A DNA stretch of 64,000 nt from Bdellovibrionales bacterium Ga0074137 (GCA_001464715.1 LNDT01000004.1:62001-126000); one strand, 5' to 3'. Shown: positions 42,501-51,311, counted from the first letter of the stretch. Program-made: numbers and translations. The notes: generated by a model not told the origin, from the letters alone.

Positions 42501-43616
42501 TCAAGACTTCGGGGCGCCCCAAATTTCTTTCAGGCGCTGATCTCGCCCACAGCTAAAGCGGTAGTACTTATATTTTACGGGATTTTTCGTGTAGTAGTCT
42601 TGGTGATAATCTTCGGCTGCAAAAAACTTTTTTAGCATTCGTTCTTCAACAGCGATCGGAGCCTTTAAGGTTCCCTTTGAAATCAGATCGGCCTTAACAG
42701 TCTCGTAAATTTTCTTCTGAGCATCGTCAGCGTAAAACACCGCAGGCTTATAGGATTCGCCTTTGTCGCAGAATTGCCCTTTGGAGTCGTAGGGATCGAT
42801 ATTGCGAAAGAACACTTCGACGAGCTCACGATAGGTCACTTTTGCGGGATCGTATTTCACTTCGAGCACTTCCAAGTGCCCCGTTCCACCGCGGTTGATC
42901 GAATCGTAAGTGGGATTCTCGGTCGTTCCGCCGCTATATCCCGACGTCGTAGAAATCACGCCGCCAAGCTTATCAAACGGAGGCTCCATGCACCAAAAAC
43001 ATCCCCCAGCAAACACCGCCACCGAAAAAGTACCCGGTTCTTTTTGCAGAAGCGCTGCGTCTTTTTTAACGGAAACCTCGGACGAGGGACTTCGTGCGAA
43101 GAGCTTTTCGAACTCTTCGTAACCCATCTCTTTAAGCTTCGCGCGCGGGATGAACTTCATCGAGGCCGAATTCATGCAGTAGCGAAGACCGGTTGGCTTT
43201 GGCCCATCGTCAAAGACGTGTCCTAAGTGAGAATCGCCATGCTTGCTGCGAACTTCTGTTCTTGTGACGAAAAGTTTTCGATCCTTTTTTTCGACGACAT
43301 ACTCATTTGCAATCGGCTTTGAAAAGCTTGGCCAGCCGGTTCCAGAATCATATTTGTCAGTCGAACTGAACAGTGGCTCACCCGAAACGATATCGACATA
43401 AATTCCCTCGTCGTAGAGCTTGTCGTATTCGTTTTTGAACGGAGGTTCAGTGCTGTCCTCCTGGGTAACTTCGTACTGAATCTTTGTGAGCTTCTTTTTT
43501 AGCTCCGCCTTCGATGGCTTAGGATCCTTCGATGGCGCCCATGCGTGGCCTGAGCTTCCCGAGAGGCCACCGACCAGAAATGCTATTGAGACCAGGAATA
43601 TTCTAAGTAACTTCAT
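42501..43616 (-). CDS. exported bifunctional methionine sulfoxide reductase MsrB-MsrA
   Basis: A 371-residue protein with a signal peptide ([17 protein letters not shown]) and two enzymes in B-A order. MsrB (~40-175, [18 protein letters not shown], catalytic Cys in RYCMNSAS) reduces methionine R-sulfoxide; MsrA (~200-370, with GCFWC nucleophile and [11 protein letters not shown]) reduces the S-form. The order and export match periplasmic repair fusions. The linker between domains, [19 protein letters not shown], contains a repeat shared with the E1 gene. The CxxC zinc pairs of some MsrB proteins are absent. An inverted repeat lies in its leader. Confidence 0.93.
   Translation of the reverse strand: MKLLRIFLVSIAFLVGGLSGSSGHAWAPSKDPKPSKAELKKKLTKIQYEVTQEDSTEPPFKNEYDKLYDEGIYVDIVSGEPLFSSTDKYDSGTGWPSFSKPIANEYVVEKKDRKLFVTRTEVRSKHGDSHLGHVFDDGPKPTGLRYCMNSASMKFIPRAKLKEMGYEEFEKLFARSPSSEVSVKKDAALLQKEPGTFSVAVFAGGCFWCMEPPFDKLGGVISTTSGYSGGTTENPTYDSINRGGTGHLEVLEVKYDPAKVTYRELVEVFFRNIDPYDSKGQFCDKGESYKPAVFYADDAQKKIYETVKADLISKGTLKAPIAVEERMLKKFFAAEDYHQDYYTKNPVKYKYYRFSCGRDQRLKEIWGAPKS
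43030..43062. repeat. 33-base dispersed repeat inside the MsrB-MsrA linker
   Basis: Bases 43030-43054 are identical to 46841-46865 (GTACCCGGTTCTTTTTGCAG plus AAGCG), and after two differing bases the GCGTCT at 43057-43062 also matches. Here the repeat lies on the strand opposite to the gene, coding for [12 protein letters not shown] in the linker. It may be the left end of a degraded copy of the element at 46839-46931. Confidence 0.82.
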
Positions 43617-43628
43617 ACCAACGTCCCC

Positions 43629-43650
43629 TTGCTACCTATCATCGTAGCAA
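43629..43650. promoter_or_regulatory. inverted repeat in the msrBA leader
   Basis: Arms TTGCTAC (43629-43635) and GTAGCAA (43644-43650) with an 8-base spacer lie 13 bases before the msrBA start codon. It could be an operator or a leader hairpin near the ribosome site. Confidence 0.4.
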
Positions 43651-43719
43651 CAGTTAGAGACGGAAACCGAAAGAAAGTTACATGAAACAAAAAAATTGAC
43701 CGTACAGGGCGACAATCTT

Positions 43720-43751
43720 CTCAAACCGACCGTCTCCAGCTGAGACGGTCG
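43720..43751 (-). terminator. terminator of the acyl-CoA dehydrogenase gene
   Basis: A perfect 10-base stem, CGACCGTCTC (43727-43736) and GAGACGGTCG (43742-43751), with a 5-base loop, begins 12 bases after the gene's stop codon. The T-run that follows on the minus strand is short (TTT), so efficiency is uncertain. Confidence 0.65.
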
Positions 43752-43763
43752 ACCTAGACAGTG

Positions 43764-44960
43764 CTAACGGAACGCCGGAATACCGGTGATTTTTTCGCCG
43801 ACGACGAGACGGTGAATATCTTCTGTTCCCTCGTAGGTGTTTACCGATTCAAGGTTCAGCATGTGACGAATGATTGGATATTCGTCGATGATCCCGTTCC
43901 CGCCCAAAATGTCTCGGGCCTCGCGGGCCGTTTCAAGGGCGAGTTTGCAGTTGTTTAACTTAACCAACGAAACGTGGTGTGGCTGAAGCTCGCCACGCTC
44001 TTTCATTCGTCCTGCCTGAATCACAAGAAGCTGACCCTTTGTGATTTCTTGAACCATCTTAACAAGCTTTGCTTGAGCCAGCTGATGCGCGGCCAAAGGC
44101 TTGCCCTCGAAGATCGTGCGCGCTTTCGCGTAATGCAAAGCCGTGTGATAGCAAGCGTCCGCAGCTCCAAGCACTCCCCACGCGATTCCGTAGCGAGCTT
44201 GCGTGAGGCACCCGAGCGGCGCCTTTAATCCTTCGCCATTGGGAAGTATTTGCGATTCTGGAACAACGCAGTCTTGGAAGTGAAGTTCGGATGTCACACT
44301 CACGCGAAGGCTGAATTTGCCTTCCATTTTCGACGTCGTGAAACCTTTGGTTCCCTTTTCGACGATAAATCCGCGAATTTTATTTTTCTCAGCCGCCGAC
44401 GCCAAAGGTCCCGTCACTCGCGCCCATACGATAGCAATGTCCGCGATACTTCCGTTGGTGATCCACATTTTGTTGCCGTTAAGCTTATAACCGCCCGCGA
44501 CTTTTTCAGCTGTCGTCAGCATGGACCCTGGGTTCGATCCCGCATCGGGCTCGGTCAATCCAAAGCAGCCGACAAGTTCGGCTTTCGCAAGTTTTGGAAG
44601 GTACTTTTGCTTTTGCTCTTCAGAGCCATAAGCCGAGATCGGATACATGACGAGTGACCCTTGAACCGAGCAGAATGACCGGATACCCGAATCGCCGCGC
44701 TCAAGCTCTTGAGTCATAAGTCCATAGGCAACATGCCCAAGCCCTGCGCAGCCATAACCCTGAATAGTTGAACCCAGGAGGCCCATTTCGCCAAACTGCG
44801 GAATGAGTTCCATCGGAAACTTCTCGTCGCGGTGAGCTTTTTGGAGAAGCGGTTCGATTTTTTCGGTCACGAAGTCGCGGACCGACTGGCGCACCATCAG
44901 TTCATCTTCGGTCAAAAGACTGTCCGAGTTCATGTAATTCAGTGATTCGTACGCAGCCAT
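43764..44960 (-). CDS. acyl-CoA dehydrogenase, glutaryl-CoA dehydrogenase-like
   Basis: A 398-residue FAD enzyme. The FAD-region signatures CFGLTEPDAGSNPGSM and KMWITNGSIADI are intact, and the C-terminal NTYEGTEDIH places the catalytic Glu as in glutaryl-CoA dehydrogenase rather than short-chain enzymes. The protein also carries the IRSFCSVQGSLVMYPI stretch typical of that subgroup. It would oxidise glutaryl-CoA to crotonyl-CoA in lysine/tryptophan breakdown, feeding electrons to ETF. It is read divergently from the E1 gene, leaving ~86 bases for shared promoters. A terminator follows. Confidence 0.9.
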   Translation of the reverse strand: MAAYESLNYMNSDSLLTEDELMVRQSVRDFVTEKIEPLLQKAHRDEKFPMELIPQFGEMGLLGSTIQGYGCAGLGHVAYGLMTQELERGDSGIRSFCSVQGSLVMYPISAYGSEEQKQKYLPKLAKAELVGCFGLTEPDAGSNPGSMLTTAEKVAGGYKLNGNKMWITNGSIADIAIVWARVTGPLASAAEKNKIRGFIVEKGTKGFTTSKMEGKFSLRVSVTSELHFQDCVVPESQILPNGEGLKAPLGCLTQARYGIAWGVLGAADACYHTALHYAKARTIFEGKPLAAHQLAQAKLVKMVQEITKGQLLVIQAGRMKERGELQPHHVSLVKLNNCKLALETAREARDILGGNGIIDEYPIIRHMLNLESVNTYEGTEDIHRLVVGEKITGIPAFR

Positions 44961-45046
44961 GACGCCTCCAGATAAAACCGACGGATAAATCTAAGCCGCT
45001 CACAGACCGGCTTGATCGACCAAAACGCCTTCGGTAGTGTTCTTCT

Positions 45047-47353
45047 ATGTTTAATCGAGCCGAAGTCGTTGATCAAAACTTTTCTCGCTTTGTGCGCGAG
45101 GGAAAACTTCCCTTAAACAGTTCATCGACGACTCTGGGCGAATCAGGCCTGTCCCCGTCGGACGTCATGGATCTTTTCGAGACACAAATGATGAGTCGGC
45201 ACCTCGACCTCATCGCACGAATTCTAAAAAACAAAAACCTTTGCTATTACACCATTGGCAGTTCTGGCCACGAGGGCAATGCCGCTTTGGGGAAGGTTTT
45301 TCGCCTCACCGACATGGCTTTTCTCCACTACCGAAGTGGCGGCTTCATGATCCAGCGCTCAAAGCGCCTCCCAGGATCAACGCCGCTCTTTGACATGATG
45401 CTTTCGTTTTTTGCCTCGACCGATGAACCCATTGCGGGCGGCCGTCACAAAGTTTTTGGGAGCCTTCCCCTTCTAGTTCCGCCACAAACTTCAACCATCG
45501 CTTCTCATTTGCCAAAAGCGGTCGGCGCCGCACTTTCGATCGCTCGTGCACACGCGATGGGGATCGAAAGTGTGATGCCAAAAGATGCGGTCGTGTCTTG
45601 CTCGTTTGGCGATGCTTCCTCCAACCACTCGACAGCCATTGGAGCGATCAATATGGCGTCCTGGGTGGCTTATCAGAATCTTCCTGTCCCACTTGTTTTT
45701 GTTTGCGAAGACAACGGCATTGGAATTTCTGTCGCGACGCCGAACCAGTGGGTTGAAAACAACTTTTCAAATCGGCCGGCTCTCAAGTACATCGCGGCTG
45801 ACGGTTTGAATATTCTCGATGCCTATGCAAAGTCCCGCGAAGCAGAAAAGTACGCCGTGCGCCTCATGGGGCACGCAGGGTCTGACATGGAAAACAGTTA
45901 CCGGACTTTTCCGCAGATTGAGGCTGTCGAATTTAATGATCCACTTTTGCACACGGCCCGCATCGCCATCGAAAACGGAATCGCGACACAAAGTCAGATT
46001 GTCGATATGTACGAATCGGTTCGCGAACAAGTTCGGTCTGTTTCTGAAAGTGCGATGAAACGACCGCAACTTTCCCGCCCAGAAAAAGTTCGCGAAACGA
46101 TCACGGCGTGTGTGGCCAAACGCAATAGTCCTCCTGTTCCCACGGAAGAAGAGCGAAAGACGGCGTTTGGCGCGAGCGACTGGGAAAAAGCAAAAACGCC
46201 GCTTCACATGGCGAAGCTCATCAATCTTGGGCTTCACGACATTTTACTTCGCTATAAGAACACCGTTATTTTCGGCGAAGACGTCGCGCAAAAAGGCGGA
46301 GTCTACAATGTCACTGACACTTTGTTTAAAAAGTTCGGAGCGAAACGCGTTTTCAATTCGCTCCTAGATGAACAGTCCATTATCGGAACTGCGATCGGCA
46401 TGGCCCACAACGGTTTTGTTCCGATTCCAGAAATTCAGTTTTTAGCCTACGTCCACAACGCCGAAGATCAGATCCGCGGCGAAGCTGCGACGCTTGCGTT
46501 TTTCTCCCAGGGGCTTTTCACAAATCCGATGGTTCTTCGTGTCGCGGGCCTTGCGTACCAAAAAGGATTTGGCGGACATTTTCACAACGACAATTCGCTG
46601 GCCGTGTTCCGCGATATTCCAGGCCTCATTATCGCCGTTCCGTCCAATGGAGCGGACGCGGTTCGCATGATGCGAACGTGCGTTCGCGAAGCCCACGAAA
46701 ATGGTCGCGTCGTCATTTTCATCGAACCCATCGCACTTTACATGACTCGCGACCTCAACACCGACGGCGACAAAGGCTGGTGCTCCGAATACCCCGCCAT
46801 CGACGAAGAAATCCCCCTCGGCGCCTTCGGCGTAACGAGGGTACCCGGTTCTTTTTGCAGAAGCGACGCGTCTAGCGCAGCGCTTCTCGTTCGGCGGAAC
46901 GCCGACCTTCGGTCGGACGAACCGAGTACCCCCGATCTCACGATCGTTACTTATGGAAATGGGACTTACTACTCTCGTCAGGCGACAGGTGTTCTGGCAA
47001 CGAAGTATGGAGTCAGCGTGAAGGTCATCGATCTTCGGTGGATTGCTCCTGTGGATTCAGAAAAGCTCGCGCTGGAAGTCGGCGCGTGCGCCAATGTTCT
47101 TGTCGTCGAAGAGTGCCGTAAGACCGGATCGATGAGCGAATTCTTGGTCGCAAGCCTCGTTGAAAAATACTCGGAATCAGAAGCTCTTCGTCATCTGAAA
47201 CTTCCACGCATCAAAGTCGTCGCGGCCGATGATTGTTTCATTCCGCTGGGACAAGCGGCGGCAGCCGGTCTTCCCAAGAAAGAAGAAATTCTCCAAGCGG
47301 CGATTAGCCTTCTTGGGCTTCACAAGAAAGAATCGGCGGAGGCTTCGCTGTGA
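45047..47353 (+). CDS. fused E1 (alpha+beta) of a branched-chain-type 2-oxoacid dehydrogenase
   Basis: A 768-residue fusion of the two E1 subunits normally coded separately. The alpha half (~1-390) has the thiamine-diphosphate motif GDASSNHSTAIGAIN and a CEDNGIGIS loop; the beta half (~395-768) starts KTPLHMAKLINLGLHDILL and has VIFGEDVAQKGG and the C-terminal VLVVEECRKTGSMSEF. It decarboxylates 2-oxo acids from valine, leucine or isoleucine, or pyruvate. E2 and E3 genes are not in this window. Near residues 598-629 a 93-base palindromic element adds 31 codons to the surface of the beta part. No ribosome site is clear. Confidence 0.92.
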   Translation: MFNRAEVVDQNFSRFVREGKLPLNSSSTTLGESGLSPSDVMDLFETQMMSRHLDLIARILKNKNLCYYTIGSSGHEGNAALGKVFRLTDMAFLHYRSGGFMIQRSKRLPGSTPLFDMMLSFFASTDEPIAGGRHKVFGSLPLLVPPQTSTIASHLPKAVGAALSIARAHAMGIESVMPKDAVVSCSFGDASSNHSTAIGAINMASWVAYQNLPVPLVFVCEDNGIGISVATPNQWVENNFSNRPALKYIAADGLNILDAYAKSREAEKYAVRLMGHAGSDMENSYRTFPQIEAVEFNDPLLHTARIAIENGIATQSQIVDMYESVREQVRSVSESAMKRPQLSRPEKVRETITACVAKRNSPPVPTEEERKTAFGASDWEKAKTPLHMAKLINLGLHDILLRYKNTVIFGEDVAQKGGVYNVTDTLFKKFGAKRVFNSLLDEQSIIGTAIGMAHNGFVPIPEIQFLAYVHNAEDQIRGEAATLAFFSQGLFTNPMVLRVAGLAYQKGFGGHFHNDNSLAVFRDIPGLIIAVPSNGADAVRMMRTCVREAHENGRVVIFIEPIALYMTRDLNTDGDKGWCSEYPAIDEEIPLGAFGVTRVPGSFCRSDASSAALLVRRNADLRSDEPSTPDLTIVTYGNGTYYSRQATGVLATKYGVSVKVIDLRWIAPVDSEKLALEVGACANVLVVEECRKTGSMSEFLVASLVEKYSESEALRHLKLPRIKVVAADDCFIPLGQAAAAGLPKKEEILQAAISLLGLHKKESAEASL
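46839..46931 (+). mobile_element. 93-base palindromic element inside the E1 coding sequence
   Basis: The segment is bounded by a 13-base inverted repeat, GGGTACCCGGTTC (46839-46851) and GAACCGAGTACCC (46919-46931), with one mismatch. Internal hairpins include AGAAGCG/CGCTTCT and CCGACC-TTCG-GGTCGG. Its length is a multiple of three and the E1 frame stays open through it, adding [12 protein letters not shown] and the following residues in a position where E1 proteins normally have a short loop. It resembles the in-gene palindromic repeats of Rickettsia in style, not in sequence. No transposase is present. Confidence 0.8.
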
Positions 47354-48366
47354 GCCGAAAAAAACGTCTGGTTGTCATTTGTCCCGGGCGCGGCTCCTAC
47401 ACCAAAGAAACTTTGGGTTACTTGAAAAAGCATCGCCCGAAGATCGACGATTTTATTTCAGATATCGATGAACGCCGTCGCTCGCGCCAAGAAATTACGA
47501 TCAGTGACCTCGACAATGCCGAGGTTTTTTCGCCAGGCACACACACCAAAGGTGAAAACGCATCGACGCTGATTTACGCCTGCTCTTACGCTGATTTCCA
47601 ATCGATTGATCTTGAGAAAAACGAAATCGTCGCCGTCACCGGAAACTCGATGGGATGGTATTTGGCGCTGTCTTTCGCCGGAGCCTTGGACTGGGCCGGC
47701 AGTTTCGATGTGATCAATACGATGGGCTCGATGATGAAAGAAAAAATCATCGGCGGACAGTTGATCTTTCCGCTCATCGACGGCGACTGGAAAAAAAGCG
47801 CTGAACTTTCGGATCTTCTAAAAGAAGCGATTTTGAAAACCAGAAGCGAAGGCCCTGAGTTCGAAGTCTACCCGTCGATTCACTTGGGCGGCTATGCCGT
47901 GATCGGCGGAACGCCGAAGGGATTAAGTTTTTTGATGAAGGCTCTGCCTAAAATCGAAAACTACCCGTTTCAACTGGTGAACCACGCGGCTTTCCACACG
48001 CCCCTTCTAACAGAAACAAGTGCCCGCGCTTTTGAAGTGTTGTCGTCGGATATTTTCTCAAAACCAAAACTTCCGTTGATCGATGGCCAAGGAAAGATCT
48101 GGCAGCCCTACAGCACCGATACCGAGGCACTTTACCAATACACCCTCGGTCACCAGGTGATAGCGACCTACGACTTCACAAAAGCCGTCACGGTCGCCTT
48201 AAAAGAATTCGCTCCGGACAATCTGGTTTTGCTAGGTCCAGGCAATAGCCTCGGCGGCTCCATTGGCCAAATTTTGGTCGAAAATGAATGGGAATCCATC
48301 CGCTCAAAAGCCGATTTTTCGGCCCGACAGAAAGCAGATCCCTACCTGATTTCAATGGGACTTTAA
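47350..48366 (+). CDS. acyltransferase of the malonyl-transferase (FabD/AT) fold
   Basis: A 338-residue cytoplasmic protein whose GTG start overlaps the E1 stop by four bases (GTGA). The serine of VTGNSMGWYLALS is in the nucleophile-elbow position (GxSxG) and His in NHAAFHTPL is in the second catalytic position, as in malonyl-CoA:ACP transacylases and polyketide AT domains. The opening ICPGRGSYTKETLGYL replaces the usual LFPGQGSQ. It is a second, diverged FabD-like protein in this window. Its link to the oxoacid dehydrogenase suggests branched acyl-group transfer (inference). Confidence 0.82.
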   Translation: MSRKKRLVVICPGRGSYTKETLGYLKKHRPKIDDFISDIDERRRSRQEITISDLDNAEVFSPGTHTKGENASTLIYACSYADFQSIDLEKNEIVAVTGNSMGWYLALSFAGALDWAGSFDVINTMGSMMKEKIIGGQLIFPLIDGDWKKSAELSDLLKEAILKTRSEGPEFEVYPSIHLGGYAVIGGTPKGLSFLMKALPKIENYPFQLVNHAAFHTPLLTETSARAFEVLSSDIFSKPKLPLIDGQGKIWQPYSTDTEALYQYTLGHQVIATYDFTKAVTVALKEFAPDNLVLLGPGNSLGGSIGQILVENEWESIRSKADFSARQKADPYLISMGL

Positions 48367-48386
48367 ATTAAGCGCGTGCCGCGACT

Positions 48387-49493
48387 TTAAACTGAAGTAG
48401 GCGATTTCTGCGCGAGGCAAAAAATTTCTTCGCCAACACGGGCCGAGGGCTTCACCCGTAAAAATGGCGTGTGTTTGTACCAGCAGTAAAAAAACAAAAC
48501 CGGCCGAAGAAACGCAAAACTATAAGACCGGGGAATGGCCGCCTCGGCGGCGATCGCAAAAGTCTTCGTCAAATTTGAAGACTTCGCAATCATGTCGGAT
48601 GCGGATCTCTTCTGAGACACGCGCGCTTTGTGCTGTTCGATAAGTCGCCAGCCTGCACCGCGGAAGAACGTTTTTAAATTGTAGATAAACCAATCATCGA
48701 TCTTCAAATTCAAACTCTCAAGCCGAGCCCGAAGCGACGTCGGATCAAAATAGTTCACGTGATTGATGAGAAGTTCGCTTCGCGAATGATCCACTTTCCA
48801 CCGAGAAAACATCTGCCACGCATCTTGCCAGCCATTGGGAGTAATAAAAAACAAATACCCAGAATCGCTCGTCATCTCGCAGAGCTTTTCTAAAACCAAA
48901 CCGGGCCTCGCCACGTGCTCAAGAATGTCTCTTGCGACGACAAGGTCAAACTGCCCCATCGTCACTGGATCTACATCCTCTAGCGCCGAGTAAATCGTCT
49001 CAAAGCCGTGTTCTTTTTTAAGGGCCTCTAAAATTTCTTCGACAAGATCCAGACCCACGTACGTCGCCCGAGGAAAAACGTACTGGACACCCTTTAGAAA
49101 ATAGCCGTCACCTGCGCCCACTTCCAAAACACACTTTGGACTGATGCCCTTCATCTTCAATGACACTCCGAACGCGACACCGTGGCGAAAAGCTCGGTAC
49201 AATCCACGACGACGACTGCGCGCGGTTTCACCCATCTGCTGAAAGCGGTAAAGCGCAAGACACCCTTCAGAAACCACAGGAGGTTTTAACATCGGATCAA
49301 CTTGCATGAGGCCACACGCCGAACATCGAACAAGCTCAACCTCTGCAAGATCCCAGAAATCGGCCTCGGCCAATTTCTCTCCAACAAGAGAATCGCAAAA
49401 CCCACACGCATCTTTGCGCTGAACCACAGGACCATTCAACTGCGGAAATCGCCCACGAAAGTTTGTCAGTACTCCGTCAAAAGCTTGAAGCAT
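48387..49493 (-). CDS. class I SAM-dependent methyltransferase with N-terminal zinc-ribbon
   Basis: A 368-residue protein. Two Cys pairs (CGFC and CSACG, residues ~30-60) form a probable zinc ribbon. A Rossmann methyltransferase domain follows with the SAM motif LEVGAGDGYFLKG and a later ARDILEHVARPG. This layout is known from sugar and lipid-head-group methyltransferases; the true substrate cannot be told. The C-terminal ~70 residues are hydrophobic and basic, perhaps membrane-associated. It starts five bases after the stop of the DUF455 gene. Confidence 0.85.
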   Translation of the reverse strand: MLQAFDGVLTNFRGRFPQLNGPVVQRKDACGFCDSLVGEKLAEADFWDLAEVELVRCSACGLMQVDPMLKPPVVSEGCLALYRFQQMGETARSRRRGLYRAFRHGVAFGVSLKMKGISPKCVLEVGAGDGYFLKGVQYVFPRATYVGLDLVEEILEALKKEHGFETIYSALEDVDPVTMGQFDLVVARDILEHVARPGLVLEKLCEMTSDSGYLFFITPNGWQDAWQMFSRWKVDHSRSELLINHVNYFDPTSLRARLESLNLKIDDWFIYNLKTFFRGAGWRLIEQHKARVSQKRSASDMIAKSSNLTKTFAIAAEAAIPRSYSFAFLRPVLFFYCWYKHTPFLRVKPSARVGEEIFCLAQKSPTSV

Positions 49494-49498
49494 CCGTA

Positions 49499-50344
49499 CT
49501 AGCCCCCGGGCATCGAAAGAGACGGTCTTGGTCCCTCTCGCTTCATTTTAAAATTCGTCGCGGTGAATGACGTCTCGATCACGCCGATCTCAAACTCGTT
49601 AAAACCGGCTCGCCTGCGGGTTTCATAATCCGGCCGTTCATTTCTTGGAATCGCTTTTAAAATCTGCGGATACCATTTCGCAAAATAGACGTCGGGATCG
49701 ACGCCCTCACGTCGCGCGATTTTCCGAAACCACGAACTACCAAAAGAAACGTGCCCGACTTCTTCGCGGTGAATAGTTCCGACCACTTCGCGCGCCAACG
49801 GCGCTTTGACTCCTGAAAGCTTCTCTAGAAGTCTCGTTCCCGCATCAAGCCCAGAACCTTCCATGTAACGATGAACGATCATCACACGAGACAAAAGGTC
49901 TCCGTCCACCACCATATCCCACAGTGACCGATGCACAGGCCAAGAGCCCCACGGCGATCCAAGCTCATCCAAAGCATTCAAACAAAGATCAAAGTGCCTC
50001 GCCTCCTCGATCGCGACCTCGGCAAGCTCTCGCCGAAATTCGGGCGGTGCTTCGGGAAACTGCGCCAGCGTTCTGACCGCAAGTTCCATCGCTTGAAGTT
50101 CGATGTTTCCAAGGTCATGAAGCATGCGGGCCTGACCTAATGTTGTCGCAATTCCAGGTTTTGGCGGATGGCTTCTGATACTTAAAATGAGCGAAACATC
50201 GCGGCCAGGGACATCTGGGATTTTCTCAAGGAAAGCGGTTCCGCCATCGACTTCGGTCGCACGCAGCAAGTGCTCAACAACATCGCCGATGGATGCCGTC
50301 TTCTGTCGCGCTGTTTCAATCGAGAGCCAATTCCACGTGTTCAC
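49499..50344 (-). CDS. DUF455 family ferritin-like protein
   Basis: A 281-residue protein with the four-helix ferritin-like pattern of DUF455: Glu and His ligands in VAIEEARHFDL and IHREEVGHVSFG, plus MIVHRYMEGSGLDAG between them. Members bind a di-iron centre, and many are listed as tRNA-modification- or oxygenase-related, but the reaction is not settled. A GTG is assumed as start; the GAGGA just before it is unusually close. It is read divergently from yebC and co-transcribed with the methyltransferase. Confidence 0.87.
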   Translation of the reverse strand: MNTWNWLSIETARQKTASIGDVVEHLLRATEVDGGTAFLEKIPDVPGRDVSLILSIRSHPPKPGIATTLGQARMLHDLGNIELQAMELAVRTLAQFPEAPPEFRRELAEVAIEEARHFDLCLNALDELGSPWGSWPVHRSLWDMVVDGDLLSRVMIVHRYMEGSGLDAGTRLLEKLSGVKAPLAREVVGTIHREEVGHVSFGSSWFRKIARREGVDPDVYFAKWYPQILKAIPRNERPDYETRRRAGFNEFEIGVIETSFTATNFKMKREGPRPSLSMPGG

Positions 50345-50391
50345 TCCTCACGTTCTTGCCTCTCTAAACCAGAATCGGTCAATATATCGAC

Positions 50392-51105
50392 ATGGGAAAA
50401 AGTTGGAAAGCAGCAGGAATGGCGGCCAACGCCGCGAAAAAAGGTGCCATGTTCACAAAGTTCGCGCGCGAGATTCAAGTCTCGGCCAAACTGGGTGGAC
50501 CTGACCCTGCTTCCAACTCAAGACTTCGAATGGCGGTGGATGCCGCCCGCGAAGCTTCGTGCCCGAAAGACACAATCGAACGCGCCATTAAAAAAGGTGC
50601 AGGTCTTTTGGATGATGCCTCGCAAATCGAAGAACTTGCCTACGAGGGTTTTGGTCCACACAAAGTCGGCGTGATCGTCGAGTGCCAAACCGACAACCGA
50701 AACCGAACGGCGTCAGAAATTAGAAACATCTTTAATAAAAATGATGGAGCGCTTGGCGCCGAAGGCAGCGTCGCTTGGATGTTCGAGCGCGTTTCGATGA
50801 TCGAAGGCACAAAGGCCGGCGTCACCGATGCCGACGAAGAAGCGATCGAAGCGGGAGCGAACGAAGTTTTCAAAGATGAAGAAGCGCCGGACGCTTTCAC
50901 GTTTTATGGAAACCCAGAAGATCTGAAATCCATCGAAACGGCACTCACGGCTCGCGGCTGGAAAGTCACAAAAGCCGAGATGAGTTTTAAAGCAAAGACC
51001 ATCACCGAGCTTTCAGACGAGCAGAAAAAAGAAGTTCTGGAATTCATGCAAGTGCTCGACGACAACGACGACACTCACCGCATTTACTGCACGTTGGATC
51101 TTTAA
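50392..51105 (+). CDS. yebC: YebC/PmpR-family protein
   Basis: A 237-residue protein of the YebC/TACO1 family, reported either as a DNA-binding regulator or as a ribosome-associated factor that aids translation of proline-rich stretches. Family signatures are clear: FTKFAREIQVSAKLGG, KDTIERAIKKG, YEGFGPHKVG, TDNRNRTASEIR and the closing DDNDDTHRIYCTLDL-type end. The first 15 residues (GKSWKAAGMAANAAKKG) differ a little from the usual AGHSKWANIKHRK start. No ribosome site is obvious. A structured repeat begins 20 bases after the stop. Confidence 0.95.
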   Translation: MGKSWKAAGMAANAAKKGAMFTKFAREIQVSAKLGGPDPASNSRLRMAVDAAREASCPKDTIERAIKKGAGLLDDASQIEELAYEGFGPHKVGVIVECQTDNRNRTASEIRNIFNKNDGALGAEGSVAWMFERVSMIEGTKAGVTDADEEAIEAGANEVFKDEEAPDAFTFYGNPEDLKSIETALTARGWKVTKAEMSFKAKTITELSDEQKKEVLEFMQVLDDNDDTHRIYCTLDL

Positions 51106-51124
51106 GAAGTTCCTTCGCACGTGA

Positions 51125-51311
51125 GGTCGCGGCGTCTTCGCCTTTTCCGAGCCGCGCGTAATTTCGCTGCCGCCTTCGGCGCCTGTTCGCTTCGCTCACA
51201 GAGGCAGCGAAATCTGCACTCACCGCAGCGGCTCGGCCATCCTGGCCTCGGATCGCGTGGTCGCGACCTTCCCGCTTCGGAGGTCGCGGAAAAGGCGAAG
51301 ACGCCGCGACC
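51125..51311 (+). repeat. structured intergenic repeat, copy 2 (large variant)
   Basis: A 187-base relative of copy 1 with a perfect 25-base outer inverted repeat (51125-51149 and 51287-51311, GGTCGCGGCGTCTTCGCC...). Inside lie CCGAGCCGC (51147-51155) with GCGGCTCGG (51228-51236), ATTTCGCTGCC (51161-51171) with GGCAGCGAAAT (51203-51213), a GGCCA/TGGCC hairpin and the conserved CGCGACCT/AGGTCGCG hairpin. The middle two stems form an extra ~45-base branch absent from the other copies. It starts right after the yebC stop. Confidence 0.9.

Noticed and set aside
45767-46237. A 156-residue minus-strand open frame.
   Set aside because: It is antisense to the fused E1 coding sequence with complete motifs; no independent support.
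46738-46941. A minus-strand frame sharing LLQKEPGT with the MsrBA protein.
   Set aside because: The shared peptide comes from the DNA repeat at 46839-46931 read backwards; the E1 gene on the other strand is the real gene.
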